From positions 4,278,001-4,342,000 of the forward strand of contig NZ_CP104861.1 in NCBI RefSeq assembly GCF_025426255.1: a stretch of DNA of 64,000 nt, read 5' to 3'. How positions within the stretch are numbered: the first letter of the stretch is position 1; each line of letters begins with the position of its first letter. Source of the stretch: Pseudomonas fragi (GTDB lineage Bacteria; Pseudomonadota; Gammaproteobacteria; Pseudomonadales; Pseudomonadaceae). A program made the translations under genes and the position numbers. A model generated the notes under the pieces. It was not told the origin of the DNA. It did no database searches and worked only from the letters and a program-made list of their open reading frames with translations. Positions 34,181-43,503 of this stretch are shown here, one piece after another.

Positions 34181-34213
34181 CGTTGCCTTTTCTCAGGCTA
34201 CCCGACTTCAACC

Positions 34214-35188
34214 ATGAGCCAATCCAGCGACCTGATTCAATCTGCCCAACGCACTATCCGCCTCGAACTGGAAGCCGTAGAAGGTTTACTGGCACATATC
34301 GACGCAGATTTCGTACGCGCTTGCGAGATGATTTTGGCTAGTAAAGGCCGGGTAGTCGTGGTCGGCATGGGCAAGTCAGGGCACATAGGCAACAAGATTG
34401 CCGCCACCCTGGCCAGCACCGGCACCACGGCTTTTTTCGTTCACCCGGCAGAAGCCAGCCACGGCGACATGGGCATGATCACCCGCGATGACATCATCCT
34501 CGCACTGTCCAACTCCGGCTCAACCGCCGAAATTGTCACCTTGCTGCCCCTGATCAAACGCCTTGGCATCAAACTGATCAGCATGACCGGCAATCTAGAG
34601 TCGCCACTGGCCAAGGCCGCCGACGTCAGCCTTGACGCACGCGTAGCCCAAGAGGCTTGCCCGCTGAATCTGGCACCGACCTCCTCCACCACGGCAACCC
34701 TGGTTCTGGGCGATGCACTGGCCATTGCACTGCTTGAAGCCCGCGGCTTCACAGCAGAAGACTTTGCCTTTTCCCACCCTGGTGGCGCCCTGGGCCGTCG
34801 CTTGTTGCTGAAAGTCGAAAACGTCATGCACTCTGGCGACGAGCTGCCGCAGGTACAGCGCAGCACGCTGCTCAAGGAAGCGCTGATGGAAATGACCCGC
34901 AAGGGCCTGGGCATGACCGTGGTCGTTGAAGAAGACGGCCGCTTGGCCGGAATCTTTACTGACGGCGACTTGCGTCGCACCCTGGACCGTGAGATCGATA
35001 TCCGCAATGCAACCATCGATGCGGTCATGACCCCACACGGTAAAACCGCCCGCGCTGACATCCTGGCGGCCGAAGCCCTGAAAATTATGGAAGACCACAA
35101 AATCAGCGCGCTGGTTGTTGTCGACAAGGAAGACCGCCCGGTTGGTGCCTTGAACATGCACGATCTGCTACGCGCAGGAGTAATGTAA
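34214..35188 (+). CDS. kdsD: Arabinose-5-phosphate isomerase KdsD
   Basis: 324 residues. SIS sugar isomerase domain (VVVVGMGKSGHIGNKIAATLASTG, SNSGSTAEI) then two CBS domains (about 205-320). Converts ribulose-5-phosphate to arabinose-5-phosphate, the start of Kdo synthesis for LPS. Its stop overlaps the kdsC ATG (TAATG). Confidence 0.95.
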   Translation: MSQSSDLIQSAQRTIRLELEAVEGLLAHIDADFVRACEMILASKGRVVVVGMGKSGHIGNKIAATLASTGTTAFFVHPAEASHGDMGMITRDDIILALSNSGSTAEIVTLLPLIKRLGIKLISMTGNLESPLAKAADVSLDARVAQEACPLNLAPTSSTTATLVLGDALAIALLEARGFTAEDFAFSHPGGALGRRLLLKVENVMHSGDELPQVQRSTLLKEALMEMTRKGLGMTVVVEEDGRLAGIFTDGDLRRTLDREIDIRNATIDAVMTPHGKTARADILAAEALKIMEDHKISALVVVDKEDRPVGALNMHDLLRAGVM

Positions 35189-35712
35189 TGACCCAGGAAC
35201 TTCTCAAGCGCGGTAAAAACATCAAGCTGGCCATTTTCGACGTTGACGGCGTTTTGACCGACGGCCGCCTGTACTTCCTCGAAGACGGCAGCGAGTTCAA
35301 GACCTTCAACACCCTCGACGGCCAGGGCATCAAGATGCTGATGGCTGCAGGAGTCCAGACCGCGATCATCAGCGGCCGCAAAACCCCGGTGGTCGAGCGC
35401 CGCGCGCAAAACCTGGGTATTCCACACCTGTATCAGGGTCGAGAAGACAAATTGGTCGTGTTGGACGAGCTTCTTGGCCAACTCAACCTAAGCTATGAAC
35501 AGGTCGCCTATCTGGGCGATGATCTGCCTGACTTGCCGGTCATCCGTCGTGTCGGCCTGGGCATGGCGGTGGCCAATGCCGCTGGCTTTGTTCGCGAACA
35601 CGCCCATGGTGTTACTCAGGCACGTGGTGGCGAAGGTGCCGCCCGCGAATTCTGCGAGCTGATTCTGCGTGCCCAGGGCAGCCTGGACGCAGCCCACGCC
35701 GCCTACCTATAG
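35188..35712 (+). CDS. kdsC: 3-deoxy-D-manno-octulosonate 8-phosphate phosphatase
   Basis: 174 residues of the HAD family: IFDVDGVLTDGRLYF with the nucleophile and acid/base Asp, AIISGRKTPVV, and YLGDDLPDL. It removes phosphate from Kdo-8-phosphate. Second gene of the kdsD-kdsC-lptCAB run; translation is coupled to kdsD. Confidence 0.95.
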   Translation: MTQELLKRGKNIKLAIFDVDGVLTDGRLYFLEDGSEFKTFNTLDGQGIKMLMAAGVQTAIISGRKTPVVERRAQNLGIPHLYQGREDKLVVLDELLGQLNLSYEQVAYLGDDLPDLPVIRRVGLGMAVANAAGFVREHAHGVTQARGGEGAAREFCELILRAQGSLDAAHAAYL

Positions 35713-35720
35713 AGCTTTAT

Positions 35721-36293
35721 ATGCTGAGCAAAAAGATTCGCCACATTCTGCTATTCGCGGTCATTGCTTCGCTGTTTGCGGCAGTTGGCTACTGGAATAT
35801 CAGACCGGAACGCTTTCTCGACACCCCTACCGTGGCTGTTGATGAACAGGCTATCGACTATTACGCCGTCAATGCACGCAGCCTTCAGTACTTGCCAGAC
35901 GGCAAGCTGCAATACGAGATGACCTCCGACAAGCTTGAACATCTTAAAGCGTCGGAAGTCACTCAACTGACCCGCCCCGACATGCAAATGTATCGCGGCA
36001 CGGCATACCCATGGCACGTGCAGAGCGAGCGTGGCGAAGTCAACCCGGACGGTACGCAGGTCGAGCTGATCGACTCGGTGCGTGTTGCCCGCACCGACGA
36101 AAAGAACCGCAGCACCGTTATTACCAGTACCCGCATGACTGTATTCCCGCAGAAGCAATATGCGCAGACCGAGCGAGACGTTAGAATCGACGGTGCTGGC
36201 GGCGTAACGACCGGCAAGGGCATGAAAGCATATTTGAAAGACGGCAGGATGGACCTGCTGTCCAACGTAAGAGGACAGTATGAGTCTCGTTAA
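35721..36293 (+). CDS. lptC: LPS export protein LptC
   Basis: 190 residues with one N-terminal membrane anchor (ILLFAVIASLFAAVGYW) and the LptC beta-jellyroll. It hands LPS from LptBFG to LptA. Overlaps lptA by 14 bases, so translation is coupled. Confidence 0.93.
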   Translation: MLSKKIRHILLFAVIASLFAAVGYWNIRPERFLDTPTVAVDEQAIDYYAVNARSLQYLPDGKLQYEMTSDKLEHLKASEVTQLTRPDMQMYRGTAYPWHVQSERGEVNPDGTQVELIDSVRVARTDEKNRSTVITSTRMTVFPQKQYAQTERDVRIDGAGGVTTGKGMKAYLKDGRMDLLSNVRGQYESR

Positions 36294-36810
36294 AACCCTC
36301 CCTTTATTGCTCAGCTTGAGCGCAGCACTGGGAAGCGTGAGCGCCTGGGCTCTGCCGAACGACAACGAGCAACCTATCCGCATCCAGGCCAACGAAGCCC
36401 AACTGGATGACAAGCAAGGCGTTGCCACCTACAAGGGCGATGTAATCATCACCCAGGGTTCGATGAAAATCACTGGTAACACCGTCACCATTACTCGCAA
36501 TAGCGCGGGCGAGATCGACGTGGTTACTTCCGTCGGCAACCTGGCTTACTTCGAGCAACTGCAGAAAGCCACGGACCCCAAGCCGGTTCAGGCTTATGCC
36601 GTTACCATTCAATACCATGCGCCGCAAAACCGCATCGTGCTGATCGACAAGGCTAAAGTCATCAACGACGGCAACACCACCGAAGGTGAAAAAATCATCT
36701 ACGACACGGTGAAACAAGTCGCCAGCGCCGGTCGCGCCAATGGCAGCCAGGTCACAGCACCTCGCCCACGCATTGACATGGTGATCCAGCCCAAGAAGAA
36801 GGCCCAGTAA
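36280..36810 (+). CDS. lptA: LPS transport periplasmic protein LptA
   Basis: 176 residues with a signal peptide (cleaved near residue 25, SAWA) and the OstA/LptA fold (PIRIQANEAQLDDKQGVATYKGDVII). It forms the periplasmic bridge for LPS. The last base of its stop is the first base of the lptB ATG. Confidence 0.93.
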   Translation: MSLVKTLPLLLSLSAALGSVSAWALPNDNEQPIRIQANEAQLDDKQGVATYKGDVIITQGSMKITGNTVTITRNSAGEIDVVTSVGNLAYFEQLQKATDPKPVQAYAVTIQYHAPQNRIVLIDKAKVINDGNTTEGEKIIYDTVKQVASAGRANGSQVTAPRPRIDMVIQPKKKAQ

Positions 36811-37535
36811 TGGCAACTCTGAAAGCCCAGCATCTGGCCAAAAGCTACAAGAGCCGTCAGGTAGTACGTGATGTCAGCCTGTCGATCGACAGCGGGCAAA
36901 TCGTGGGTTTGCTCGGCCCTAACGGCGCGGGCAAAACCACGTGCTTCTATATGATTGTCGGCCTGGTACATGCCGATCAGGGCCGCGTCCTGATCGATGA
37001 CCTGGACGTCAGCCATGAGCCGATGCACGGTCGCGCACGCGCCGGTATTGGTTACTTGCCGCAGGAAGCCTCGATTTTTCGCAAGCTGTCGGTAGCCGAC
37101 AACATCATGGCGATCCTCGAGACCCGCAAGGAACTCGACAAGGCAGGTCGACGCAAAGAGCTGGAAAGCTTGCTGCAAGAGTTCCATATCAACCACATCC
37201 GCGACAACCTGGGCATGAGCCTGTCGGGCGGCGAGCGTCGCCGAGTAGAAATTGCCCGGGCACTGGCCACCGCCCCCAAGTTCATCCTGCTCGACGAACC
37301 CTTTGCCGGGGTTGACCCGATCTCGGTCGGCGACATCAAGCAAATCATCTACCACCTCAAAGCCAAGGGCATTGGCGTACTGATCACCGATCACAACGTG
37401 CGCGAAACCCTCGACATCTGCGAAACCGCTTATATCGTTAACGACGGTCAACTTATTGCCGAAGGTGATGCTGAAACGATTCTTGCCAACAAGTTGGTGA
37501 GAGAAGTGTATCTGGGCAATGAATTCCGCTTGTAA
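36810..37535 (+). CDS. lptB: LPS export ATPase LptB
   Basis: 241 residues. Walker A GPNGAGKTT, Q-loop YLPQEASIF, signature LSGGERRRVEIARA, Walker B FILLDEPFAGVDP. It powers LPS extraction by LptFG. The 238 bases after it contain a GCGCTC/GAGCGC hairpin near 37605 and the rpoN promoter region. Confidence 0.95.
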   Translation: MATLKAQHLAKSYKSRQVVRDVSLSIDSGQIVGLLGPNGAGKTTCFYMIVGLVHADQGRVLIDDLDVSHEPMHGRARAGIGYLPQEASIFRKLSVADNIMAILETRKELDKAGRRKELESLLQEFHINHIRDNLGMSLSGGERRRVEIARALATAPKFILLDEPFAGVDPISVGDIKQIIYHLKAKGIGVLITDHNVRETLDICETAYIVNDGQLIAEGDAETILANKLVREVYLGNEFRL

Positions 37536-37689
37536 GGCCAGGATATAGCGTGTTGCCGGAGCGCCAAGGACAGAAAAAAGTCCGCATGATTTTTATTATC
37601 CAGGCGCTCGATGGGGAGCGCTCTCGATTAGTTGCGCAAGCAAAAAACTAATCTGAGCACCCCCTAGGCAAACGCATCGGTTTCAGGCA

Positions 37690-37695
37690 TATAAT
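37690..37695 (+). promoter_or_regulatory. Possible -10 element before rpoN
   Basis: TATAAT 79 bases before the rpoN ATG, with no good -35 at the usual distance. Low-confidence promoter call. Confidence 0.4.
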
Positions 37696-37773
37696 TTGCT
37701 TATGTTTGGCGCTCACGCGCCCTGTAGTGGATGGCGCCATGTGCGCCGGCGAATAAGGTGTTAAGCCCCTGCC

Positions 37774-39267
37774 ATGAAACCATCGCTAGTCTTGAGAATG
37801 GGCCAGCAGCTGACGATGACACCTCAGCTGCAACAGGCCATCCGCCTGCTCCAATTGTCGACCCTCGACCTGCAACAGGAAATCCAGGAAGCCCTGGAGT
37901 CCAATCCGATGCTCGAACGCCAGGAAGAAGGCGACGACTTCGACAATGCAGACCCCCTGGCCGACAACATCGAGCAAAAACCCAATACCGACGTTCAGGA
38001 ACCGACTTACCAGGAATCTGCGCAAACTGTAGATAACCTGGACGAAGGCGACTGGAACGACCGCATTCCCAATGAACTGCCAGTCGATACCGCCTGGGAA
38101 GACATCTACCAGACCAGCGCCAGCAGCCTGCCAAGCAACGACGATGACGAGTGGGACTTCACCACCCGCACCTCTGCTGGCGAAAGCCTGCAAAGCCACC
38201 TGCTGTGGCAATTGAACCTGGCACCGATGTCTGACACCGACCGACTGATCGGCGTGACCCTTATCGACTGCATCAACAACCAGGGCTACCTGGACGAAAC
38301 CCTCGAGGAAATTCTCGAAGCGTTCGATCCGGAACTGGACATTGAGCTCGATGAAATCGAAGCCGTTCTGCACCGCATTCAGCAATTCGAGCCATCTGGC
38401 ATCGGTGCGCGCAACCTGGGCGAGTGCCTGCTGCTGCAATTGCGTCAGCTCCCGGCCAAGACACCCTGGCTGAACGAAGCCAAACGCCTGGTCACTGACT
38501 ACATCGATCTGCTGGGCGCGCGCGACTACAGCCAACTCATGCGCCGCATGAAGCTCAAGGAAGACGAGCTGCGCCAGGTCATTGAGCTGGTGCAAAGCCT
38601 CAACCCGCGCCCTGGCTCGCAAATCGAGTCCAGCGAAGCCGAGTACGTCGTACCTGACGTGATCGTACGCAAGGACAACGAACGCTGGCTGGTAGAACTC
38701 AATCAAGAGTCAGTGCCACGCTTGCGGGTCAACCCGCAATACGCGGGTTTCGTGCGCCGCGCCGATACCAGTGCCGACAACACCTTTATGCGCAACCAGT
38801 TGCAGGAAGCACGCTGGTTCATCAAAAGCCTGCAAAGCCGCAACGAAACCCTGATGAAAGTGGCTACCCAAATCGTCGAGCATCAGCGCGGCTTTCTGGA
38901 ATATGGCGACGAGGCCATGAAGCCGTTGGTACTGCATGACATCGCAGAAGCTGTCGGCATGCACGAATCAACGATTTCGCGAGTAACTACGCAGAAATTC
39001 ATGCATACCCCCCGCGGTATTTATGAGCTTAAGTACTTTTTCTCCAGCCACGTCAGCACCTCCGAAGGCGGCGAATGCTCCTCCACCGCGATCCGTGCCA
39101 TCATCAAAAAACTGGTTGCGGCTGAAAATCAGAAAAAGCCGTTGAGTGACAGCAAGATCGCTGGTTTACTGGAGGCACAAGGTATTCAGGTAGCCCGTCG
39201 CACCGTCGCCAAGTACCGCGAATCCCTAGGGATAGCGCCTTCAAGCGAACGTAAGCGGTTGATGTAA
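37774..39267 (+). CDS. rpoN: RNA polymerase sigma-54 factor
   Basis: 497 residues. Gln-rich activator-interacting region I (LVLRMGQQLTMTPQLQQAIRLLQLS), acidic region II, core-binding domain, HTH (ESTISRVTTQKFMHTPRGI) and the C-terminal RpoN box ARRTVAKYRE that reads the -24 element. Directs transcription of nitrogen, flagellar and other genes with enhancer-binding activators. Followed by hpf, ptsN, rapZ and ptsO, the classic rpoN neighbourhood. Confidence 0.97.
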   Translation: MKPSLVLRMGQQLTMTPQLQQAIRLLQLSTLDLQQEIQEALESNPMLERQEEGDDFDNADPLADNIEQKPNTDVQEPTYQESAQTVDNLDEGDWNDRIPNELPVDTAWEDIYQTSASSLPSNDDDEWDFTTRTSAGESLQSHLLWQLNLAPMSDTDRLIGVTLIDCINNQGYLDETLEEILEAFDPELDIELDEIEAVLHRIQQFEPSGIGARNLGECLLLQLRQLPAKTPWLNEAKRLVTDYIDLLGARDYSQLMRRMKLKEDELRQVIELVQSLNPRPGSQIESSEAEYVVPDVIVRKDNERWLVELNQESVPRLRVNPQYAGFVRRADTSADNTFMRNQLQEARWFIKSLQSRNETLMKVATQIVEHQRGFLEYGDEAMKPLVLHDIAEAVGMHESTISRVTTQKFMHTPRGIYELKYFFSSHVSTSEGGECSSTAIRAIIKKLVAAENQKKPLSDSKIAGLLEAQGIQVARRTVAKYRESLGIAPSSERKRLM

Positions 39268-39342
39268 GCCACGGACCCCAGCGTTTCAGTGGCAGGCTGC
39301 TCGGCCTGCCGCTTTATGCAATGGCATCAAAGGAGAAACTGT

Positions 39343-39651
39343 ATGCAAGTCAACATCAGTGGACACCAACTGGAAGTCACCGAACCGCTACGCGCTTACA
39401 TCGGCGAAAAACTCGACCGACTGGAGCGTCACTTCGACAAGATTACCAACGTACAGGTAACGATGGCGGTCGAAAAACTTAAACAGAAGATCGAAGCCAC
39501 CTTGCACATCCATGGAGGAGAAGTCGTTGCCAACGCCGAGCATGACGACATGTATGCCGCCATTGATCTGCTCACTGACAAGCTTGATCGCCAACTGAAA
39601 AAGCATAAGGAAAAGACCCAAAGCCTGCTCCAGGGCGCGACCGGTCGTTAA
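39343..39651 (+). CDS. hpf: Ribosome hibernation-promoting factor
   Basis: 102 residues of the short HPF/YhbH form: VNISGHQLEVTEPLRAYIGEKLDRLERHFDKIT. It binds the 30S subunit and helps form inactive 100S ribosomes in stationary phase. ATG at 39343 has AGGAG ten bases upstream; the frame starts earlier but without a ribosome site. Confidence 0.93.
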   Translation: MQVNISGHQLEVTEPLRAYIGEKLDRLERHFDKITNVQVTMAVEKLKQKIEATLHIHGGEVVANAEHDDMYAAIDLLTDKLDRQLKKHKEKTQSLLQGATGR

Positions 39652-39663
39652 TACTCCCTACCC

Positions 39664-40128
39664 ATGATCCGACTTGAAAGTATCCTGACCCCCGGCCGTT
39701 CCTTGGTGAACGCGCCGGGCGGCAGTAAAAAGCGCGCACTCGAACACATTGCCAACCTGATCAGCCGCGAAGTGCCTGGTCTCGAAATGCAGGATGTTTT
39801 TGAGAGCCTTATCGCCCGTGAAAAACTGGGTTCTACCGGTTTTGGTAACGGCATCGCCATACCCCACTGCCGCCTCAAGGGCTGTGAGTCGCCAGTCAGC
39901 GCCTTGCTTCACCTCGACGCCCCTATAGATTTCGACGCCATCGATGGCGCGCCGGTCGACCTGCTGTTCGTTTTGCTGGTGCCAGAAGCGGCAACCGATG
40001 CACACCTGGAACTGCTCCGGCAGATTGCCAGCATGCTCGATCGTAAAGACGTTCGCGAAAGACTGCGTAACGCATCCAGCAACGAAGCGTTGTATCAGGT
40101 TGTTCTGGACGTACAGAACGGTCATTAA
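39664..40128 (+). CDS. ptsN: PTS IIA-like nitrogen regulatory protein
   Basis: 154 residues, one EIIA domain. The phosphorylated His68 lies in GNGIAIPHCRLKG. It is the end of the PTS-Ntr chain (PtsP-PtsO-PtsN) and tunes potassium, carbon and nitrogen responses, not sugar uptake. Part of the rpoN operon. Confidence 0.95.
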   Translation: MIRLESILTPGRSLVNAPGGSKKRALEHIANLISREVPGLEMQDVFESLIAREKLGSTGFGNGIAIPHCRLKGCESPVSALLHLDAPIDFDAIDGAPVDLLFVLLVPEAATDAHLELLRQIASMLDRKDVRERLRNASSNEALYQVVLDVQNGH

Positions 40129-40130
40129 TC

Positions 40131-40988
40131 ATGCGCTTAGTAATTGTCAGCGGACGCTCCGGCTCCGGTAAAAGTACAGCCCTCGCCGTCCTTGAAGATA
40201 ACGGCTTCTACTGCATCGACAACCTGCCAGCCGGCTTGCTGCCGGAACTGGCCGAGCGTGCGCTGATTCACACCGAATTGGCGCAGCCGCTGGTGGCCGT
40301 ATCGATCGATGCGCGAAACCTGCCGAGCCACTTGTCACGTTTCCCCCAACTGCTTGAAGAGGTTCGTAATCGGCATATCCAGTGCGATGTTCTGTACCTG
40401 GACGCCGACGAAGAAACCTTGCTCAAGCGCTTCTCGGAAACACGTCGACGTCACCCGCTCAGCAGCGCAAGCCGCTCACTTGCCGAAGCTATTCGAGACG
40501 AAACCCAACTGCTCGGGCCAATTGTTGACCTCGCAGACCTGACCATCAACACCACCAATCTGAACTTGTATCAGTTGCGTGACACCATCAAGTTGCGCCT
40601 GCTGAACAAGCCTGAAGCCGGCACCGCCTTTTTGGTTGAGTCGTTTGGCTTCAAGCGCGGGATGCCAGTGGATGCTGATCTGGTCTTTGACGTACGTTGC
40701 CTGCCTAACCCGTACTGGAAACCCGAGCTGCGCGAGCAATCGGGACTCGACCAACCGGTTGCCGACTATCTGGCAGCACAACCCGATGTCGAAGAGATGT
40801 TCCAGGATATCTCCAGTTACCTGTTGAAGTGGCTACCGCGCTTTGCTGCCAGTAATCGTGCCTATGTAACGATTGGTATTGGCTGCACAGGCGGGCATCA
40901 CCGCTCGGTGTACCTGACCGAACGCTTGGGCAAATGCCTGCAAGAAACTCTGAAGAACGTCCAGGTTCGCCACCGCGACCTTACTTGA
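40131..40988 (+). CDS. rapZ: RNase adapter protein RapZ
   Basis: 285 residues. N-terminal kinase-like domain with Walker A GRSGSGKS (residues 8-15) and C-terminal RNA-binding domain (TIGIGCTGGHHRSVYLTERL). In enterics it directs RNase E to GlmZ; in Pseudomonas the RNA partner is less clear. Two bases after ptsN. Confidence 0.95.
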   Translation: MRLVIVSGRSGSGKSTALAVLEDNGFYCIDNLPAGLLPELAERALIHTELAQPLVAVSIDARNLPSHLSRFPQLLEEVRNRHIQCDVLYLDADEETLLKRFSETRRRHPLSSASRSLAEAIRDETQLLGPIVDLADLTINTTNLNLYQLRDTIKLRLLNKPEAGTAFLVESFGFKRGMPVDADLVFDVRCLPNPYWKPELREQSGLDQPVADYLAAQPDVEEMFQDISSYLLKWLPRFAASNRAYVTIGIGCTGGHHRSVYLTERLGKCLQETLKNVQVRHRDLT

Positions 40989-41003
40989 AGGATCTACCCC
41001 GCG

Positions 41004-41276
41004 ATGCCTGTACTGGAAATTGAAATCATCAACAAACTGGGCTTGCACGCCCGGGCATCAGCAAAGTTCGTCGGTATCGCAGGGCAGTTCCCATGTCAGA
41101 TCCGGGCGGGTCGTACTCCTGAATCAATGGTAGATGGCAAAAGCATCATGGCCATGATGATGCTCGCTGCGGGCAAGGGAACCACCATCCACCTGATGAC
41201 CGAAGGTGAGCAGGAGCAGGAAGCTCTGGATGCACTGGCCAAACTGATCAACAACTTCTTTGATGAGGGTGAGTGA
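41004..41276 (+). CDS. ptsO: Phosphocarrier protein NPr
   Basis: 90 residues, HPr fold. His15 in GLHARASAKFV is the phosphate carrier; the region around residue 46 (DGKSIMAMM) carries the Ser equivalent. It passes phosphate from PtsP to PtsN. Last gene of the rpoN operon; a REP element follows. Confidence 0.94.
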   Translation: MPVLEIEIINKLGLHARASAKFVGIAGQFPCQIRAGRTPESMVDGKSIMAMMMLAAGKGTTIHLMTEGEQEQEALDALAKLINNFFDEGE

Positions 41277-41296
41277 GCAAAGCGACGCAATTGCTC

Positions 41297-41444
41297 GTAG
41301 CAGCTGACGAGCTCCACGAGGCTGCGTTCGGCGATGCAATCGTCGTAAACCCGGTATACGCGATTTATCTGAAACACCAAGGCTGAATGGTTTTACGGCT
41401 GCTTCGCAGCCGAACGTAGCCTCGTTCTACTCGTCAACTGCTAC
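41297..41444. repeat. REP-family C inverted pair
   Basis: GTAGCAGCTGACGAG ... CGAGGCTGCGTTC on the left, GAACGTAGCCTCG ... CTGCTAC on the right. The same pair, with matching interior (CGTAAACCCGG, TTTACGGCTGC), occurs at 46154. Located between ptsO and the convergent ZIP gene. Confidence 0.8.
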
Positions 41445-41489
41445 AGGAGTTTTGCTCGCCTTGTCGCCGGCGAGGAACGAAGGCTGCGA

Positions 41490-42386
41490 CTACGCCCCAA
41501 GCGCCGTATCCATCACCATCATCAGGCAAAAGCCAACACACAACCCCAGGCTCGCCAGTTTTTCGTGACCATTGCGCCGCGACTCCGGGATCACCTCTTG
41601 CGTGACCACCAACAGCATCGCCCCTGCCGCCAATGCCAGCCCCAACGGTAACAACACCTCAGCCAGATTGACCAGCCAAGCGCAGAGCACCGCGAACACC
41701 GGCTCAACCAGACCGGAGGCTGCGCCAATCAGGAACGCCTTGACCCGCGACATGCCCGCCCCTGCCAGCACCAAGGCAATCACCAGCCCTTCAGGCACAT
41801 CCTGCAAGGCTATGCCCATCGCCAGGCTATCGGCATCAGGCATACCGCCCCCCGCCGACACCCCGACCGCCATGCCTTCGGGAATGTTGTGCGCCACAAT
41901 CGCAATCACAAACAACCAGATCCGCGGTGCAATAACCGGCTCGCCTGGGCGGCTGGCGAACACCTCCGGCCCGACACCCGAGACCTTGCGATCCACCAGA
42001 AACAGGCAGAAAGCGCCCAGCATGATGCCCAGACTGATCAGCCCGCTGGAAGACCAGGGCGACAACCCCAGGCCTTGAGCGGCAGCAATCCCCGGCACAA
42101 TCAGCGAAAAGGCCGTGGCCGCCAACATCACCCCGGCACCAAAGCCAAGTAAGGTATCGCTGACCGCCACCGGCATTTTACGAATGACCAATACCGGCAC
42201 CGCACCCAATGCAGTGCCCAGCGCACAGAGCGAACCGCCCTGCAGCGCCCGCAACAGTTTCGGCTCCAGATCCAGCCAGACCAAACCCTTGGCTACCAGC
42301 AAGGCTGTGCCCGCCAGTAGCAAGAGCGTGCCGAGGGCATAGCGAAACATCCGCACGCCACCTACCGCCAATATTTGCGTGCCCAT
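41490..42386 (-). CDS. ZIP-family metal transporter
   Basis: 298 residues, about eight membrane helices. The ZIP signature is in HNIPEGMAVGVSAGGG (helix 4, His and Glu metal site) and LQDVPEGLVIALVLAGAG (helix 5). Imports zinc, iron or manganese; no sequence evidence decides which. It lies next to the manganese superoxide dismutase operon, which would fit manganese or iron. Confidence 0.9.
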   Translation of the reverse strand: MGTQILAVGGVRMFRYALGTLLLLAGTALLVAKGLVWLDLEPKLLRALQGGSLCALGTALGAVPVLVIRKMPVAVSDTLLGFGAGVMLAATAFSLIVPGIAAAQGLGLSPWSSSGLISLGIMLGAFCLFLVDRKVSGVGPEVFASRPGEPVIAPRIWLFVIAIVAHNIPEGMAVGVSAGGGMPDADSLAMGIALQDVPEGLVIALVLAGAGMSRVKAFLIGAASGLVEPVFAVLCAWLVNLAEVLLPLGLALAAGAMLLVVTQEVIPESRRNGHEKLASLGLCVGFCLMMVMDTALGA

Positions 42387-42413
42387 AATCCGCCTGAATC
42401 CTTTTGAGTGGGC

Positions 42414-43025
42414 TCAGCCAATCGCTGCTTGATAGCGACGCGCCACTTCAGGCCAATTAATTACGTTGTAAAACGCATTGATGTATTCCGGGCGACGGTT
42501 TTGATAGCGCAGGTAATAGGCGTGCTCCCATACGTCCAGCCCGAGAATCGGCGTATTGCCATTCATCAACGGACTGTCCTGGTTACCACTGCTCTCGATC
42601 ACCAGTGTTTTTTGCGGGGTCACACTCAGCCAGGCCCAGCCACTACCAAAACGTGTCAGCGCTGCCTTGGTGAAGTTCTCCTTGAAGGTCTCCAGCCCGC
42701 CCAGTTGCTGATCAATCGCCTTGGCCAACTCACCTTCGGGCTTGCCACCGCCTTGAGGACTCATAACTTCCCAGAACAGCGAATGGTTGGCATGCCCGCC
42801 ACCTTGGTTAATCACCGCTGCCCGCAGCTTTTCGGGCAACTGATTAACACTGGCCACCAGTTTTTCCACAGGCCACTGGGCCCACTCCGTGCCCTCCACC
42901 GCCGCATTCAGGTTGTTGATATAGGTCTGGTGATGCTTGGTGTAGTGGATTTCCATGGTTTGCGCATCAATGTGCGGCTCGAGCGCGTCGTAGGCATAAG
43001 GCAAGGCAGGCAAGGTGTAAGTCAT
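42414..43025 (-). CDS. sodA: Superoxide dismutase, manganese type
   Basis: 203 residues. TYTLPALPYAYDALEPHIDAQT, HYTKHHQTYINNLN (metal His), GSGWAWL, and LDVWEHAYYLRYQNRRPEY (metal Asp and His). Removes superoxide. Start chosen at the ATG at 43025; the frame extends 36 codons upstream into the next gene. Iron-starvation regulated as the last gene of the Fur-controlled operon; the manganese preference is expected from this location. Confidence 0.93.
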   Translation of the reverse strand: MTYTLPALPYAYDALEPHIDAQTMEIHYTKHHQTYINNLNAAVEGTEWAQWPVEKLVASVNQLPEKLRAAVINQGGGHANHSLFWEVMSPQGGGKPEGELAKAIDQQLGGLETFKENFTKAALTRFGSGWAWLSVTPQKTLVIESSGNQDSPLMNGNTPILGLDVWEHAYYLRYQNRRPEYINAFYNVINWPEVARRYQAAIG

Positions 43026-43026
43026 A

Positions 43027-43476
43027 TCAATGTGCTCCCAAGTGATGGCCGCTAACTGTCGAATATTCATGGCTGCTCTGAGCCAGGTTGCTTTTGAGTA
43101 AAAGATTGGAGCGCGGGTACTCACCGTGCTCACTGATAAAGTTCAAAAGCTCAACATAGGTTTTACTGCTCTGACGCAACGCTGCTTCACGCAAGGCCGA
43201 CGACAGGCGAGCGTTCTGCATGGTTTGCAATAAACGCTGGTGGATCGCGCAGAGGTACTCGACGCTCTCCTCCGGCTGGTTGAGCCGCAGGTGCAGATCC
43301 GCCAGGTTGTGGTGCGAAATGACACAAGCCGCTACTGCTTCGTCGGCATCACTCCAGCGCTCGAACAGAACTTGTGCCAGCGCCAGCGCCTGCAAGTAAT
43401 GCTCCCGCGCATCGACCAGCTCGCCCTCGGCGAAACAGCGATTGGCTCTTTCGATCGTGCGTTTCCAGTGTTCCAT
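43027..43476 (-). CDS. Conserved protein between fumC and sodA (orfX)
   Basis: 149 residues, all-helical, TPR-like: WKRTIERANRCFAEGELVDAREHYLQALALAQVLFER, then ISHHNLADLHLRLNQPEESVEYL. This is the orfX of the fagA-fumC-orfX-sodA operon in P. aeruginosa; function unknown. ATG at 43476 has GGAGG six bases upstream. One base from the sodA start. Confidence 0.85.
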   Translation of the reverse strand: MEHWKRTIERANRCFAEGELVDAREHYLQALALAQVLFERWSDADEAVAACVISHHNLADLHLRLNQPEESVEYLCAIHQRLLQTMQNARLSSALREAALRQSSKTYVELLNFISEHGEYPRSNLLLKSNLAQSSHEYSTVSGHHLGAH

Positions 43477-43503
43477 GTGAGCCTCCAAAGCAGTGTCGAT
43501 GCG